Assembly (NCBI GenBank): GCA_905214615.1
Contig: CAJMMX010000065.1
Coordinates: forward strand, 1-12,066
DNA length: 12,066 nt
DNA from: an uncultured bacterium
GTDB taxonomy: Bacteria; Actinomycetota; Coriobacteriia; Coriobacteriales; Coriobacteriaceae
Direction: 5' to 3'
Part shown: positions 1 through 8,182 of the stretch, one piece after another
Layout of the letters: each line of letters begins with the position of its first letter
Numbering within the stretch: position 1 is the first letter of the stretch
Position numbers and translations under genes: made by a program
The notes under the pieces: model-generated
What the model was told of the DNA's origin: nothing
The model's database searches: none
What the model saw: only the letters and a program-made list of their open reading frames with translations

Positions 1-63
1 TTTGCCTGCGGGATCGCTCGACTACCAAACAGCCCGCCGGCACCGGGACCGCATCGCGGCACC

Positions 64-81
64 AAAAAAGCGCCCGTGCGC
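64..81 (-). terminator. Intrinsic terminator of the SRP RNA gene
   Basis: Read on the minus strand, the last four bases of the SRP RNA stem (GCGC) can pair with GCGC four bases further on (loop ACGG). Six T follow directly (64-69). The hairpin is short, but the long closing stem of the SRP RNA itself also precedes the T run. Either hairpin would release the transcript here. Confidence 0.6.
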
Positions 82-178
82 TCGATGGATTCGGATGCCC
101 GACAGAGGCTCCTTATGGCTGCTTCCCTCCGGACCTGACCAGATTCGGAACATGTCGTCATCCGAACCCATCGAGCGC
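78..178 (-). ncRNA. ffs: Signal recognition particle RNA (4.5S type, small bacterial)
   Basis: This is the RNA scaffold of the signal recognition particle. It binds Ffh and directs ribosomes making membrane and secreted proteins to FtsY at the membrane. On the minus strand the sequence holds the hallmark domain IV segments GGTCAGGTCC and GGGAAGCAGCC (about 109-136), with GGAG in the place of the usual GGAA tetraloop. The two ends, GCGCTCGATGG (178-168) and CCATCGAGCGC (88-78), pair perfectly. They continue through GTTCGGATG / CATCCGAAT into one long hairpin of about 100 nt, the size of the small bacterial form without an Alu domain. A promoter-like pair lies upstream and a T run downstream. 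The exact 5' end is not visible and could lie some bases upstream of 178. Confidence 0.93.
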
Positions 179-194
179 GCTAGGCGCTCGGTAT

Positions 195-223
195 ATCTTA
201 CCTGCTCCCGCCCGCCAGAGCAA
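195..223 (-). promoter_or_regulatory. Probable sigma-70-type promoter of the SRP RNA gene
   Basis: On the minus strand, TTGCTC (223-218) and TAAGAT (200-195) are separated by exactly 17 bases. TAAGAT ends about 16 bases before the start of the SRP RNA hairpin. The -35 box matches consensus only in TTG; the -10 box matches in four of six positions. Placement and spacing support the call more than the hexamers do. The promoter lies directly beyond the hairpin that follows the adhesin gene, so ffs would not depend on read-through. Confidence 0.5.
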
Positions 224-256
224 GTGGGGCGAACCCATCGGATGGATTCGCCCCAC
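224..256 (-). terminator. Hairpin downstream of the adhesin gene, probable terminator
   Basis: GTGGGGCGAA (224-233) and TTCGCCCCAC (247-256) form a perfect 10-bp stem, extended after one mismatch by CCAT/ATGG. It begins 12 bases after the adhesin stop codon. On the minus strand the stem is followed by TTGCTCT, a poor U run. Termination is therefore likely but perhaps incomplete or factor-assisted. No better terminator lies between the adhesin and ffs. Confidence 0.55.
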
Positions 257-268
257 TCGTCCATATCG

Positions 269-3200
269 CTAGCGGCGCCTGCGGTACAGGACCGCGCCGC
301 CCGCTGCGGTCAGCGCGCCGATGCCGGCCATGGCCGCGAGCGCCTCGACCGGCAGGCTGCGGTCGCCGGTGTCGGGCATGCCGCCCTTGGAGCTGTCGCC
401 GGAGCTGCCGCCGGAGCCGTTATCGGAACCGCCGCCCGAGCCGCCGCCCGACGTGCCGGGGTTCTCGGGGGTGCCGGGGGTCCCGGGATTCTCGGCATAG
501 CTATTGGTGAAGACCGGCGGTATGTTGGCGTCGCCCTCGTAGGAGACCTTCGCCGACAGATAGCCCGTCTTGGTGCCGTCTGCCGCCTCGTCGCTCACCG
601 TGACGACGATCCTGTGCACCGCCTTGTCGTAGGTCACGTGCGCCTGGCCGTCGTCGACCTCGCTCACCGTGAAGGTGTAGGTGCCGGCCTGCTTGAAGGT
701 CAGCGCATCGAACGTGACGCTGCCGTCGGCGGCATTCTTGGTGGTCGACATGACCTTGCCGTCCCGGCCCTTGAGCTCAAAGCTAAACTGGCCCGCCTTG
801 AGCTCGGCGCCCTTGAGCACCTTGGCGGCGCCCAGCCTGAGGGTGACGGGCGCGGCCTCGTAGCCGTTGGTAAAGGTCACCGAGGTGTCGCCCACAGCAT
901 TGCCCTCGGCATCCGCCAGCTCGTGCTTGACGGTAAGCGTGCCGTTTTTGGCATCGGCAACCGTCGTGCGCACGCGGTACGTCGCCCTGTCGTACGTCAC
1001 GCCGCCCGCCGTGCCGGCGACCTCGCGCAGCTCGTAGCTGTGCGTGCCGGGCGCGGTGTAGGTGACGGGGCTGAGCTCGACCGTTCCGTCGGCGGCGTTC
1101 TTGCCCGTCACCGCGACGCTCTCGCTGCCGTCGGTGGCAATCTCGACCAGCTGGAACTCGAACTCGCCCTCGGCCAGGTCACGGCCCTTGAGCTTCTTGT
1201 TCACCTTGATCTGGTCGGTGACGGAGCTCGGCGTCGGATTCACGCCGTAGGTGTTGGTGAACTCGAACGCGCCCTTGCCCTCGGGCGTGCCCTCTGCGGG
1301 CAGGACCTTCGCGACAAGCGTGCCCGCGGCGGTGTCCTCGACCACCCTGACCGTGAAGGTCCTGGTCGCCGTCGCGTCATTGACCACGCCGTCGACCGAA
1401 CCGGACTCGCTCACCCGGTAGGCGAACGTCTTGGTGCGCAGGCCGTCGCCGTCGATCTCGGCGTCGTCGAGGTCGCTCGGCTGCTTAAACGTGACGTGGC
1501 CCAGCGCGACGTTGCCGGTGGCGTCGTTGGTCGCCTCGGCCACCGTCTTGCCCGAAGCGTCAACCGGTGCGGGCGCGCCGTCCAGCGGCTCAATCTTAAA
1601 GGTGTACTTGCCCGCGATGTCGGCCTGCGTGAGGCCGAGTCCGGCCTGGCCGAGCGCCAACGTCTTGGTGCCAGCGAGGTCGACCGTCGCCTCGCCGGCG
1701 CTATAGGCATTCACAAACGACAGCGTGCCGTCGGAGCCCTCGGGGTAGGTCACGGCCACATCCAGCCCGCCCTTGCCGTTATCGGTCACCTTGACCGTGA
1801 TGCCGAAGCTCGACGTGGCCGCCGTCACGCCCGCAGGCAGCCGGTCCGTACCGTCCTCGGAAACGGTATAGGGAATGACCCAGGAGCCGTCGGCGGCCCT
1901 GGTAGCGGTGCCGTCTCCCACCATCCGCTCGAGCGCGTCAGTAGTGTAGGCAATAGGCGAGAACGCAAGTCCCGCGGCCTCGCCGTCGCCGGAGGCCTGG
2001 TTGGTCGCGGTCGCGACCACGTTGCCCCGGGCATCGCGGACGGAGAACGAGAACTCGCCCGCCGCCGCGGCGCGGCCCGTCAGCGTCTTGGTGGCGTTGA
2101 TGGCCACGTTGCCCTCGCCGCCGAGCGTTCCAGTGGCCTCGTAGGAGTTCTGGAACGCGACCGTCACGGGCGCGGGCGTCGCCATGGCGTCATCTGCCGT
2201 GGAGACCTCGCTGCGGGCGACCTCGACACCGTCCTTGGCAACTGTGGTCGTGACCGTGAGCTTGCCCGTCGCGGCGTCGTAGGCGGGCGCGATGGTCACC
2301 GTGCGCGGCGCGGTATCGTTGGTGTAGCCCTCGCCGCCGAGCTTGGTCTCGGCGACGGTGAAGCTGTAGACCTTGCCCGCGTCGGCGTCGGTGAACTTCA
2401 CGTCGCCGCCCGCGGTCCCGCCGATGATGTCCATCAAGTCGGCCTCTCCGTCATCGGCAGCGGCCGCGGCGTAGGCGTCCCTGTCGGTCTTGAGGCCGAG
2501 CTTGGCAGCCGTCTCGGCGTCGGCGGTCACGGTGAAGGCGAACTGCCCCGCCTCCATGGAGCGGCCGGAGAGCGTCTTGGACAGGCGCACACCCGCGCGG
2601 GCCGAGTAGTCGAGCTTGGTCGTGTAGGTGTTGATGAAGTCGCCGCCGCTCGCCTGCGCGATCGCGGGCGTCGTGGCCGTAAGGTTGCCGGAGCCGTCGT
2701 CGGTCACGGTCACCGTCATCGTGGCGACGTGGCCGTCGTAGGCCACACCGGCGATGGCAGAGCCGTCATCGGGCCTGACCTCGCACACCGTGTAGGTGAA
2801 GGTCTTGGCGCGCACGCGCTTGCCGCCGACCTCGGCGAACCCGGCATCTTTGATGTCATTGAGCGTGTAGCGGATGGAGCCGAAGTCAAAGGCGACCCTA
2901 TCGCCCGCCTTGGTGCCGGCGGCGGCCGTCACACTGACGGTCTTGGAGCCGTCGGCAGAGCCCTCGGGCATGGGAGCGCCGCCCTCGCCCGCGAGCGTGA
3001 ACTGGAAGCTATCGCCCTCCGCCCAGTCGCGGCCCTCGAGCGTCTTGGTGAAGAGTCCCGCGGTGGAGACGTCCCTGCCCTCGGTGGCCGTTCCGTACGT
3101 GTTGGTGAACGCGACGGTCGCGCCGTCCTCGGTCACGGTGCCCTCGGCCTTGGAGCCGTCAGCCCCGTTAACAGCAGTCGTGTAGCCCTCGGCGGTGTCC

Positions 3201-6200
3201 TCGGTCACGGTGTAGTGCGCGCCCACGGGCAGGCCGGCAACGGTCTTCTCCCCGCCGTCCTTAAGCGTAAAGGTCGCCTTGCCGTCCGTGAACGTCACGG
3301 CATGCTCGCCCTTGCCGAAGGTGCCGGAGACGGGCTCGCCGTCCCCGTCGGTCAGCGCGACCGTAAAGCCGAACTCGCGCTGGCTGTCGCCGCCGACGAC
3401 CGTCTTCTTGACGGTGAGGCTGCCCTTGCGGGACACGCTGTTGTGGGTCGTGTTGGTCTGCGACTCGTTCTCGCCCACCTCGACCTTTGCGGTATTGGCG
3501 ATGTCGTCGACCACGGCGGCTTCGGCGGAGACCTTCACGTCGAAGCTGAGCGTGCCCGTGGCGCCCGCATTCTGTTGACCGAGAGACCAGGTAAGGGTGC
3601 GCGTCGCGGCATCGTAGGTGGCACCGTCGGCAGAACCCTCAACATAGTTAACGCCCTTGGGCAGGACATCGGTCACCGTCACGTCGGCCGCCTGCGCGGC
3701 GCCCCTGTCGTCGACGCTGTTATTGGCCCAGCCGATGGTATAGGTGAGGGTATCGCCCACGCCCACCGGCTTGCCGTCCACATCGACCTTGGCGCCCGAG
3801 ACGTCCGCCTTGGTGACGGTCTTGGTGTTGTCGTGCGGCGTGAAGGTGTTGGTGAAGGTCTTCTTGCCCCGCTCGTTGGAGATCTCGGCCTTAAGGCCGG
3901 AACCGGTCTGAGTCACCGTGACGTCGAAGGTGTAGGCGTGCGCATCGTCCTCGATCAGGACATCGCCGCTTGCCTTCTCGGTCACGGTCGCGTGGTAGGC
4001 ACCCGGATTGGCGAAGCTGAGCTCGCCGAAGGAAACCTTGCCGTCCTTGTCGTTCTTCGCCTCGATCGGGTAGCCCTCGAGCACATTGCCCGCGCCGTCG
4101 GCGAGGGAGAGCTCAAAGACGAACTCCCCCTCCTGGAGGCCGGGCTTGCGGCCGCCCGCGAGCACCTTGGTGAGCTCGGGGACGGACGCCGTGGCGGGGG
4201 CGGGGTCGAAGGTGTTGGTGAAGGCGGCGGAGGAGACCTGGTCTGCCGCGATGGAGCCCTCGGCCTTGGAGCCCTCGGCTCCGTTCACCGCAGCCTTGTA
4301 GCCAGCGGCGGCGCGCTCGGTCACCGTGTAGGCAGTTCCCGCGGGCAGCCCCGTGATCCTCGCCGTCTGGCCATCTTTGAGCTTGAGGGTCGCCTTGCCG
4401 TCCTCGAACGTCGCGTCACCGTAGGTGCCGGACACTTTGCGGCCCGCGGCATCGGTGGCCTCAACCGCAAACTTAAATGTCTTGTCCGCGTCGACCGCCA
4501 GGCCCTCGCGCGCCACGACGGTCTTGGAGACATCGAGCCCGCCCGTCTTCACAGTGTTGGTCACGGTGAAGCCGCGCTCGGCGTCGCCGGAGACCTTAGA
4601 GCTGTAGCCCTCGACGGCGTCCTCGGCCACGGTGTAGCGGACCTCGGAGCCGGACTCGGAGTACTTGGGCAGGCCCTTGAAGGAGCCCTTCCAGCCGTTG
4701 GACTCGTTGAGCTCGATCGACTGGCCGGCGTCCTCGCCGTCGGCGAGCAGGCGCACGGTGGCCTTCTTGGCCGCCGGGCCGACCCACTTCTTCTCGACGG
4801 GCACCGAGACCTCGGCCGTGGAGGTGTTGGTCACGGTGAAGCCGTGCTCGGCGTCGCCGGAGACCTCGGAGCTGTAGCCCTCGACGGCGACCTCGGCCAC
4901 CTTGTACTTGATCACGGCGCCGGAGGCATCGTACTTCGGCAGGTTAGAGAAGACGCCCTTCCAGCCGTCAGACTCACTCAGGGTGATCGAATCGATGACG
5001 GTATCGCCGTTCTTGAGATTTACTTTTACCTTATCAGGATGGGGAATCCTGGGGTTCTCCCAGACCTTTTTGATGCGAATGTCGATGTTCTCGGACTTGC
5101 CGATGATGACACCGCCGTTGGCGCCGATGCCGCCTCCCCGCTTGGCCTTATTGCCGGAGATCGTCAGCGACGTCTGGCGTTTGCCGAGGTTATACACATC
5201 CTCGCTCATCACAGATTTAAGCGCGACGTTCGGCGTGGCGTCGGTAAAGGACAGTGGCTCGCCGTTGTCACCATCGGGCGTGAATCGCGGGATTTTGGGG
5301 TTTGTTTTCGCAAAAGTGCCTTCGGGGTTAAACAGCCCACCGTCTCTGTACCAGCTGACCTTTCCGCCGCCCGGAGCGCGGTTGGCCAAGGTCAGTTTGT
5401 ATTTGGCGTCTTTGAAGCCGGTGAAGACAAAGTCGTCTCCCGCCTCATAGGCCGTATTCCTGGCGATCAGGCCGCCGTCCTGGACGTAGACCTTGGCATC
5501 TCCGGTCGGACAGAACCACATGCCGCCGCCCTGCCCATCCGCATGGTTATCAACAACGCAAGCGTTTTCGATATGGAGCGTACTATAGCCAAGATACTCG
5601 TTGCCTTCGCTATACACGCCGCCGCCCATGCTCCAAGCAGTATTGTCCTTAATCTCGCCCGCGCTGAGCGTGACGCCATCCGAATAGCTATAGACGCCTC
5701 CGCCGGCGGAAGCGGAGTTGCCAGATACGGAGCCGCCCTGCATGGTGAAAGCAGTATTCCCGTTTTCGCGGCCCTGACAGCCCGGGTCGACCACACACAC
5801 TCCGCCGCCTTTGCCGTTGCCAGTCACTACGTTGTTCTTGATCTCACCACCCGTCATGGTGAACTCGGCGTTGCCCTCAATGTGAACTGCTCCAGAGGGA
5901 TCGAGGGAACCCGCCTCCAGTTTACTGCTCCTGTTGCCGGAAATCTGACCACCAGCCATCGTGAACTTGGCTCTTTGGCTATCGCCCTCCCCCTCGCTGT
6001 ACGCAAGGACCGCGCTGCCTCGATAGCCGCTGTTGCCCTCGATGCTGCCTCCACTCATGTCAAAGCGGGCATTGCCCATCAACATGACGCCAGAAGATGT
6101 GAGGTGATAGCCGTTAGTGTCTCCGGTAACGACGATTCCGTTCTTACGGATAACGCCGCCCTTCATGACAACATGAGCGCCGTCTTTCGCGTGGACAGCG

Positions 6201-8053
6201 CCGCAATACGCGTCCTTAAGTTCGCACTGCTCGATAACGCCGCCCGTCATGGTAAGCGAAGCCTTGTCTCCCGACACGTCGATGACACCCGTATTGACGG
6301 TGTTCGCAGCGCCGTCGCACACAACGGCCTCGTCAGAGAGCACAACCGCTCCCCTGCTAGAAATAATGGCGCCCTTGTTGTAGCGACCACTCAGGGACAC
6401 TTTCCCCGACAGCTCGAGGGATGCCCCCTCGGCAACATTGACCAGTACGGAGAAGCCGCTTTTCTTTGCCAAGATGGTATAGGGCTCATCCGACGTGATC
6501 TTAATCATCTTCCCGGCAGGAATCGTGAGCGTGGAGCCAAGCTTCACGTGCTTTTTCAGGGTGATGACGGTTTCCTTGTCATAGGGGGCCTCGTCGACCA
6601 GATCCTGAAGGGTCTTGGTGCTGTCATCGCTCACGGTACCGCCGACGCCGTCATCGATGGACTCGCGCGTGTAGACGATATCGACGCCAAAGAACGGGAG
6701 GTTCTCCGAGCCTTTGATGTCGTCCATGCTGTTTTCGATTGTGATCTTTTTAACCGTGCTGCCTTCAAACATACCCGAGGGTATTTCGGTGAGGCCGCGC
6801 CCGATCGTCACATCCTTCACGCCACCTACGCCCGAGAAGGCCGCCGTGCCAACGGAAGTCACGGAATCCGGAATGGAAAGCTGCTCCGGCAACGTGCCGT
6901 AATAGAAGGCGTAGTTGCCAATTGTCTCAAGTGTCCTGGGAAGCTGGACGGCGACGTTGCTCTGGATAAAGGCCCACTCACCGATACTCTTCAGGCTGTC
7001 GCAAAGCCCCACGATCTTAACCGGTGTGTAGCAGAACGCATTGTCCGGAATGTTCTGAAGCGAGGACAGATCCACGGACGCCTGCAGATTTTTGCACTCG
7101 TAAAAAGCCCCCCAGCCCATCTTTGTCACCTTGCTTAGATTGGGCACGCTCACCAGGCTGGCGCACCCCTGGAAAGCAGAGGATCCGATGCTCTTCAATG
7201 TGCCTGGGAAATCGATCCCAGTCAAACTCGAGCAAGTCCGAAACGCCCCATCCCCGATGGACTCGATTTCGCTCAGCGCGGTGACGGACGTGAGAGAGGT
7301 GCATCCGTCAAACATGTGCGAGGGGATCTTGGTAACCGAAGCGGGCAACGACACGCTTGTCAGAGACGTGCAGTCTTCGAACACGCCCGTTATGGTGTCG
7401 GAGAAGGCGACATCTTTTGGAAACTCGATGCCTGTGAGGGCCGTAGCCCCCTCGAAGGCGCCCGAGCCCGAAATCATTTTGAGGGTTGAGGGGAGATCGA
7501 TCTCCGAAAGGTTGCTGCAGCCATAGACCATCATGTTGGCGCTAATCTCCTCGACGCCCTCATCGAAATAGAGCTTTTCGAGCGAGCCAGCGTTTTGCAG
7601 CGAGCAAGCGAAGTTCTTGATGGAGCCAGGGATATGGAGCTCCTTGACCTTTGCGAACCTCCGGAAATTCCCTCCGTACATTTTTTCGAGCGTGTCGGGA
7701 AGCGTCAGCTGCTCAACGTTCTTGGCCACGATACCAGACGAGAAATAAAGTTTGGTGACTTTGTAGGTCTGGCCACCATGCTCGATGGAGCTGGGCACAC
7801 TCACCGCGGTCACACTGTCGTCGGCAACAATACCTGTGATTTCCGCCGTGCCCTTATCCGTGGTCTCGCACGAATAGGTCACGCCGTCCTGGGTGATCTC
7901 AAACTCCTCCGCAGTATACGCAGTCCGCGATTCCGTGGCCGCATATGCGACACCGGCCGTCGCGCCAACGGATAAACATCCGAAGCCGAGAACCAGCGCA
8001 AGGCAGAGAGCAGCGACTCTCTGCCCCCCCCCGCCGAAAACTTTCCTCTCCAA
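269..8053 (-). CDS. Giant LPXTG-like cell-wall-anchored adhesin (BspA LRR, beta-helix, Cna-B and FctA-type isopeptide domains)
   Basis: Predicted surface protein of 2594 residues that sortase would attach to peptidoglycan. Seen in order: signal peptide (1-38, cleavage expected after AYA38); BspA-type leucine-rich repeats (about 95-465, units like AFxxCxxLxxIxxP); right-handed beta-helix repeats (about 480-985, units like FTMxGGxIxxN and GGGV); two Cna-B domains (about 993-1075 and 1082-1167); two domains of the TVxKTV...FTNT pilin/isopeptide type (about 1170-1280 and 1541-1653); one FctA/Spy0128-like domain (about 1285-1405); one DUF11-like domain (about 1408-1538); six more FctA-like domains (about 1655-2518); a Gly/Ser/Pro linker; MPDTG (2559-2563), a hydrophobic helix and a final RRRR. 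The N-terminal LRR and beta-helix parts are probably the binding tip and the rest a covalently stabilised stalk. This role is inferred and the ligand is unknown. The start is TTG at 8053 with GGGGGAG seven bases upstream; no later start precedes the signal peptide core. A nine-G run fills codons 8-10. Confidence 0.93.
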   Translation of the reverse strand: MERKVFGGGGQRVAALCLALVLGFGCLSVGATAGVAYAATESRTAYTAEEFEITQDGVTYSCETTDKGTAEITGIVADDSVTAVSVPSSIEHGGQTYKVTKLYFSSGIVAKNVEQLTLPDTLEKMYGGNFRRFAKVKELHIPGSIKNFACSLQNAGSLEKLYFDEGVEEISANMMVYGCSNLSEIDLPSTLKMISGSGAFEGATALTGIEFPKDVAFSDTITGVFEDCTSLTSVSLPASVTKIPSHMFDGCTSLTSVTALSEIESIGDGAFRTCSSLTGIDFPGTLKSIGSSAFQGCASLVSVPNLSKVTKMGWGAFYECKNLQASVDLSSLQNIPDNAFCYTPVKIVGLCDSLKSIGEWAFIQSNVAVQLPRTLETIGNYAFYYGTLPEQLSIPDSVTSVGTAAFSGVGGVKDVTIGRGLTEIPSGMFEGSTVKKITIENSMDDIKGSENLPFFGVDIVYTRESIDDGVGGTVSDDSTKTLQDLVDEAPYDKETVITLKKHVKLGSTLTIPAGKMIKITSDEPYTILAKKSGFSVLVNVAEGASLELSGKVSLSGRYNKGAIISSRGAVVLSDEAVVCDGAANTVNTGVIDVSGDKASLTMTGGVIEQCELKDAYCGAVHAKDGAHVVMKGGVIRKNGIVVTGDTNGYHLTSSGVMLMGNARFDMSGGSIEGNSGYRGSAVLAYSEGEGDSQRAKFTMAGGQISGNRSSKLEAGSLDPSGAVHIEGNAEFTMTGGEIKNNVVTGNGKGGGVCVVDPGCQGRENGNTAFTMQGGSVSGNSASAGGGVYSYSDGVTLSAGEIKDNTAWSMGGGVYSEGNEYLGYSTLHIENACVVDNHADGQGGGMWFCPTGDAKVYVQDGGLIARNTAYEAGDDFVFTGFKDAKYKLTLANRAPGGGKVSWYRDGGLFNPEGTFAKTNPKIPRFTPDGDNGEPLSFTDATPNVALKSVMSEDVYNLGKRQTSLTISGNKAKRGGGIGANGGVIIGKSENIDIRIKKVWENPRIPHPDKVKVNLKNGDTVIDSITLSESDGWKGVFSNLPKYDASGAVIKYKVAEVAVEGYSSEVSGDAEHGFTVTNTSTAEVSVPVEKKWVGPAAKKATVRLLADGEDAGQSIELNESNGWKGSFKGLPKYSESGSEVRYTVAEDAVEGYSSKVSGDAERGFTVTNTVKTGGLDVSKTVVAREGLAVDADKTFKFAVEATDAAGRKVSGTYGDATFEDGKATLKLKDGQTARITGLPAGTAYTVTERAAAGYKAAVNGAEGSKAEGSIAADQVSSAAFTNTFDPAPATASVPELTKVLAGGRKPGLQEGEFVFELSLADGAGNVLEGYPIEAKNDKDGKVSFGELSFANPGAYHATVTEKASGDVLIEDDAHAYTFDVTVTQTGSGLKAEISNERGKKTFTNTFTPHDNTKTVTKADVSGAKVDVDGKPVGVGDTLTYTIGWANNSVDDRGAAQAADVTVTDVLPKGVNYVEGSADGATYDAATRTLTWSLGQQNAGATGTLSFDVKVSAEAAVVDDIANTAKVEVGENESQTNTTHNSVSRKGSLTVKKTVVGGDSQREFGFTVALTDGDGEPVSGTFGKGEHAVTFTDGKATFTLKDGGEKTVAGLPVGAHYTVTEDTAEGYTTAVNGADGSKAEGTVTEDGATVAFTNTYGTATEGRDVSTAGLFTKTLEGRDWAEGDSFQFTLAGEGGAPMPEGSADGSKTVSVTAAAGTKAGDRVAFDFGSIRYTLNDIKDAGFAEVGGKRVRAKTFTYTVCEVRPDDGSAIAGVAYDGHVATMTVTVTDDGSGNLTATTPAIAQASGGDFINTYTTKLDYSARAGVRLSKTLSGRSMEAGQFAFTVTADAETAAKLGLKTDRDAYAAAAADDGEADLMDIIGGTAGGDVKFTDADAGKVYSFTVAETKLGGEGYTNDTAPRTVTIAPAYDAATGKLTVTTTVAKDGVEVARSEVSTADDAMATPAPVTVAFQNSYEATGTLGGEGNVAINATKTLTGRAAAAGEFSFSVRDARGNVVATATNQASGDGEAAGLAFSPIAYTTDALERMVGDGTATRAADGSWVIPYTVSEDGTDRLPAGVTAATSSFGITVKVTDNGKGGLDVAVTYPEGSDGTLSFVNAYSAGEATVDLAGTKTLALGQAGLGLTQADIAGKYTFKIEPLDGAPAPVDASGKTVAEATNDATGNVALGHVTFKQPSDLDDAEIDGDGLRTKTFAYRVSESGSVDGVVNDATATRTFTVRVVEDTAAGTLVAKVLPAEGTPEGKGAFEFTNTYGVNPTPSSVTDQIKVNKKLKGRDLAEGEFEFQLVEIATDGSESVAVTGKNAADGTVELSPVTYTAPGTHSYELREVAGTAGGVTYDRATYRVRTTVADAKNGTLTVKHELADAEGNAVGDTSVTFTNGYEAAPVTLRLGAAKVLKGAELKAGQFSFELKGRDGKVMSTTKNAADGSVTFDALTFKQAGTYTFTVSEVDDGQAHVTYDKAVHRIVVTVSDEAADGTKTGYLSAKVSYEGDANIPPVFTNSYAENPGTPGTPENPGTSGGGSGGGSDNGSGGSSGDSSKGGMPDTGDRSLPVEALAAMAGIGALTAAGGAVLYRRRR
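4557..4636 (-). repeat. 80-bp direct repeat, copy 1 (end of Cna-B domain 2)
   Basis: This stretch matches 4827-4906 at all but about six of 80 positions. The copies lie 270 bases apart, exactly 90 codons. They encode the closing part of each Cna-B domain, including EGYSS, VSGDAE and GFTVTNT. The DNA identity is much higher than between other domains of this gene, which suggests recent duplication or gene conversion and a site where domain number could change by recombination. Confidence 0.85.
4827..4906 (-). repeat. 80-bp direct repeat, copy 2 (end of Cna-B domain 1)
   Basis: Partner of the repeat at 4557-4636, differing at about six positions. It lies inside the adhesin frame and codes for the C-terminal strands of the first Cna-B domain. 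Confidence 0.85.
8024..8032 (-). repeat. Homopolymeric G9 tract in codons 8-10 of the adhesin
   Basis: Nine G in a row on the coding strand form codons GGG GGG GGG just upstream of the signal peptide core. No in-frame ATG, GTG or TTG follows before the hydrophobic core, so loss or gain of one G breaks the frame opened by TTG at 8053. Poly-G tracts of this size near gene starts are a known basis of phase variation by slipped-strand mispairing. Whether this tract varies cannot be seen from one sequence. It could also be a base-calling error in a homopolymer. Confidence 0.85.
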
Positions 8054-8060
8054 TTCCCTT

Positions 8061-8067
8061 CTCCCCC
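8061..8067 (-). promoter_or_regulatory. Ribosome binding site deciding the TTG start of the adhesin
   Basis: GGGGGAG on the minus strand is followed by a seven-base spacer (AAGGGAA) and then TTG at 8053-8051. This is the only good Shine-Dalgarno sequence near the start of the signal peptide. The upstream GTG at 8091, in another frame, has none. Confidence 0.7.
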
Positions 8068-8182
8068 TCTGGTGTCGCCTTCTCTTCCCACGAGCGATCT
8101 ATTGATTAAGGACAGTTAAAGACAACATTATGACCAAAGAGGCCCATCATGGAGATAATCCACGTCTTCGCCCGAAATGGTA

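Noticed and set aside
500..4900. Periodic repeats in 500-4900 as a CRISPR or tandem-repeat array
   Set aside because: The periodicity comes from homologous protein domains inside one open frame (shared FTNTY and YTVTE strands). There are no uniform short repeats with spacers.
2..7138. Plus-strand open frame of 2378 codons antisense to the adhesin
   Set aside because: Its translation is low-complexity Gly/Arg/Val/His-rich with no recognisable domain. It lies exactly over a gene with clear domains and strong codon bias. Such long antisense frames are common opposite GC-rich, biased genes.
7975..7990. Lipobox-like cysteine (Cys26, context GFGC) in the adhesin signal peptide
   Set aside because: The residues before Cys do not fit the lipobox, the hydrophobic core continues beyond it, and a good signal peptidase I site (AYA) follows. 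A C-terminal sorting signal is also present.
8091..8091. GTG as the normal start of the adhesin
   Set aside because: It is out of frame with the protein at the present tract length and has no ribosome binding site. It is kept only as a possible alternative start if the G tract gains one base.
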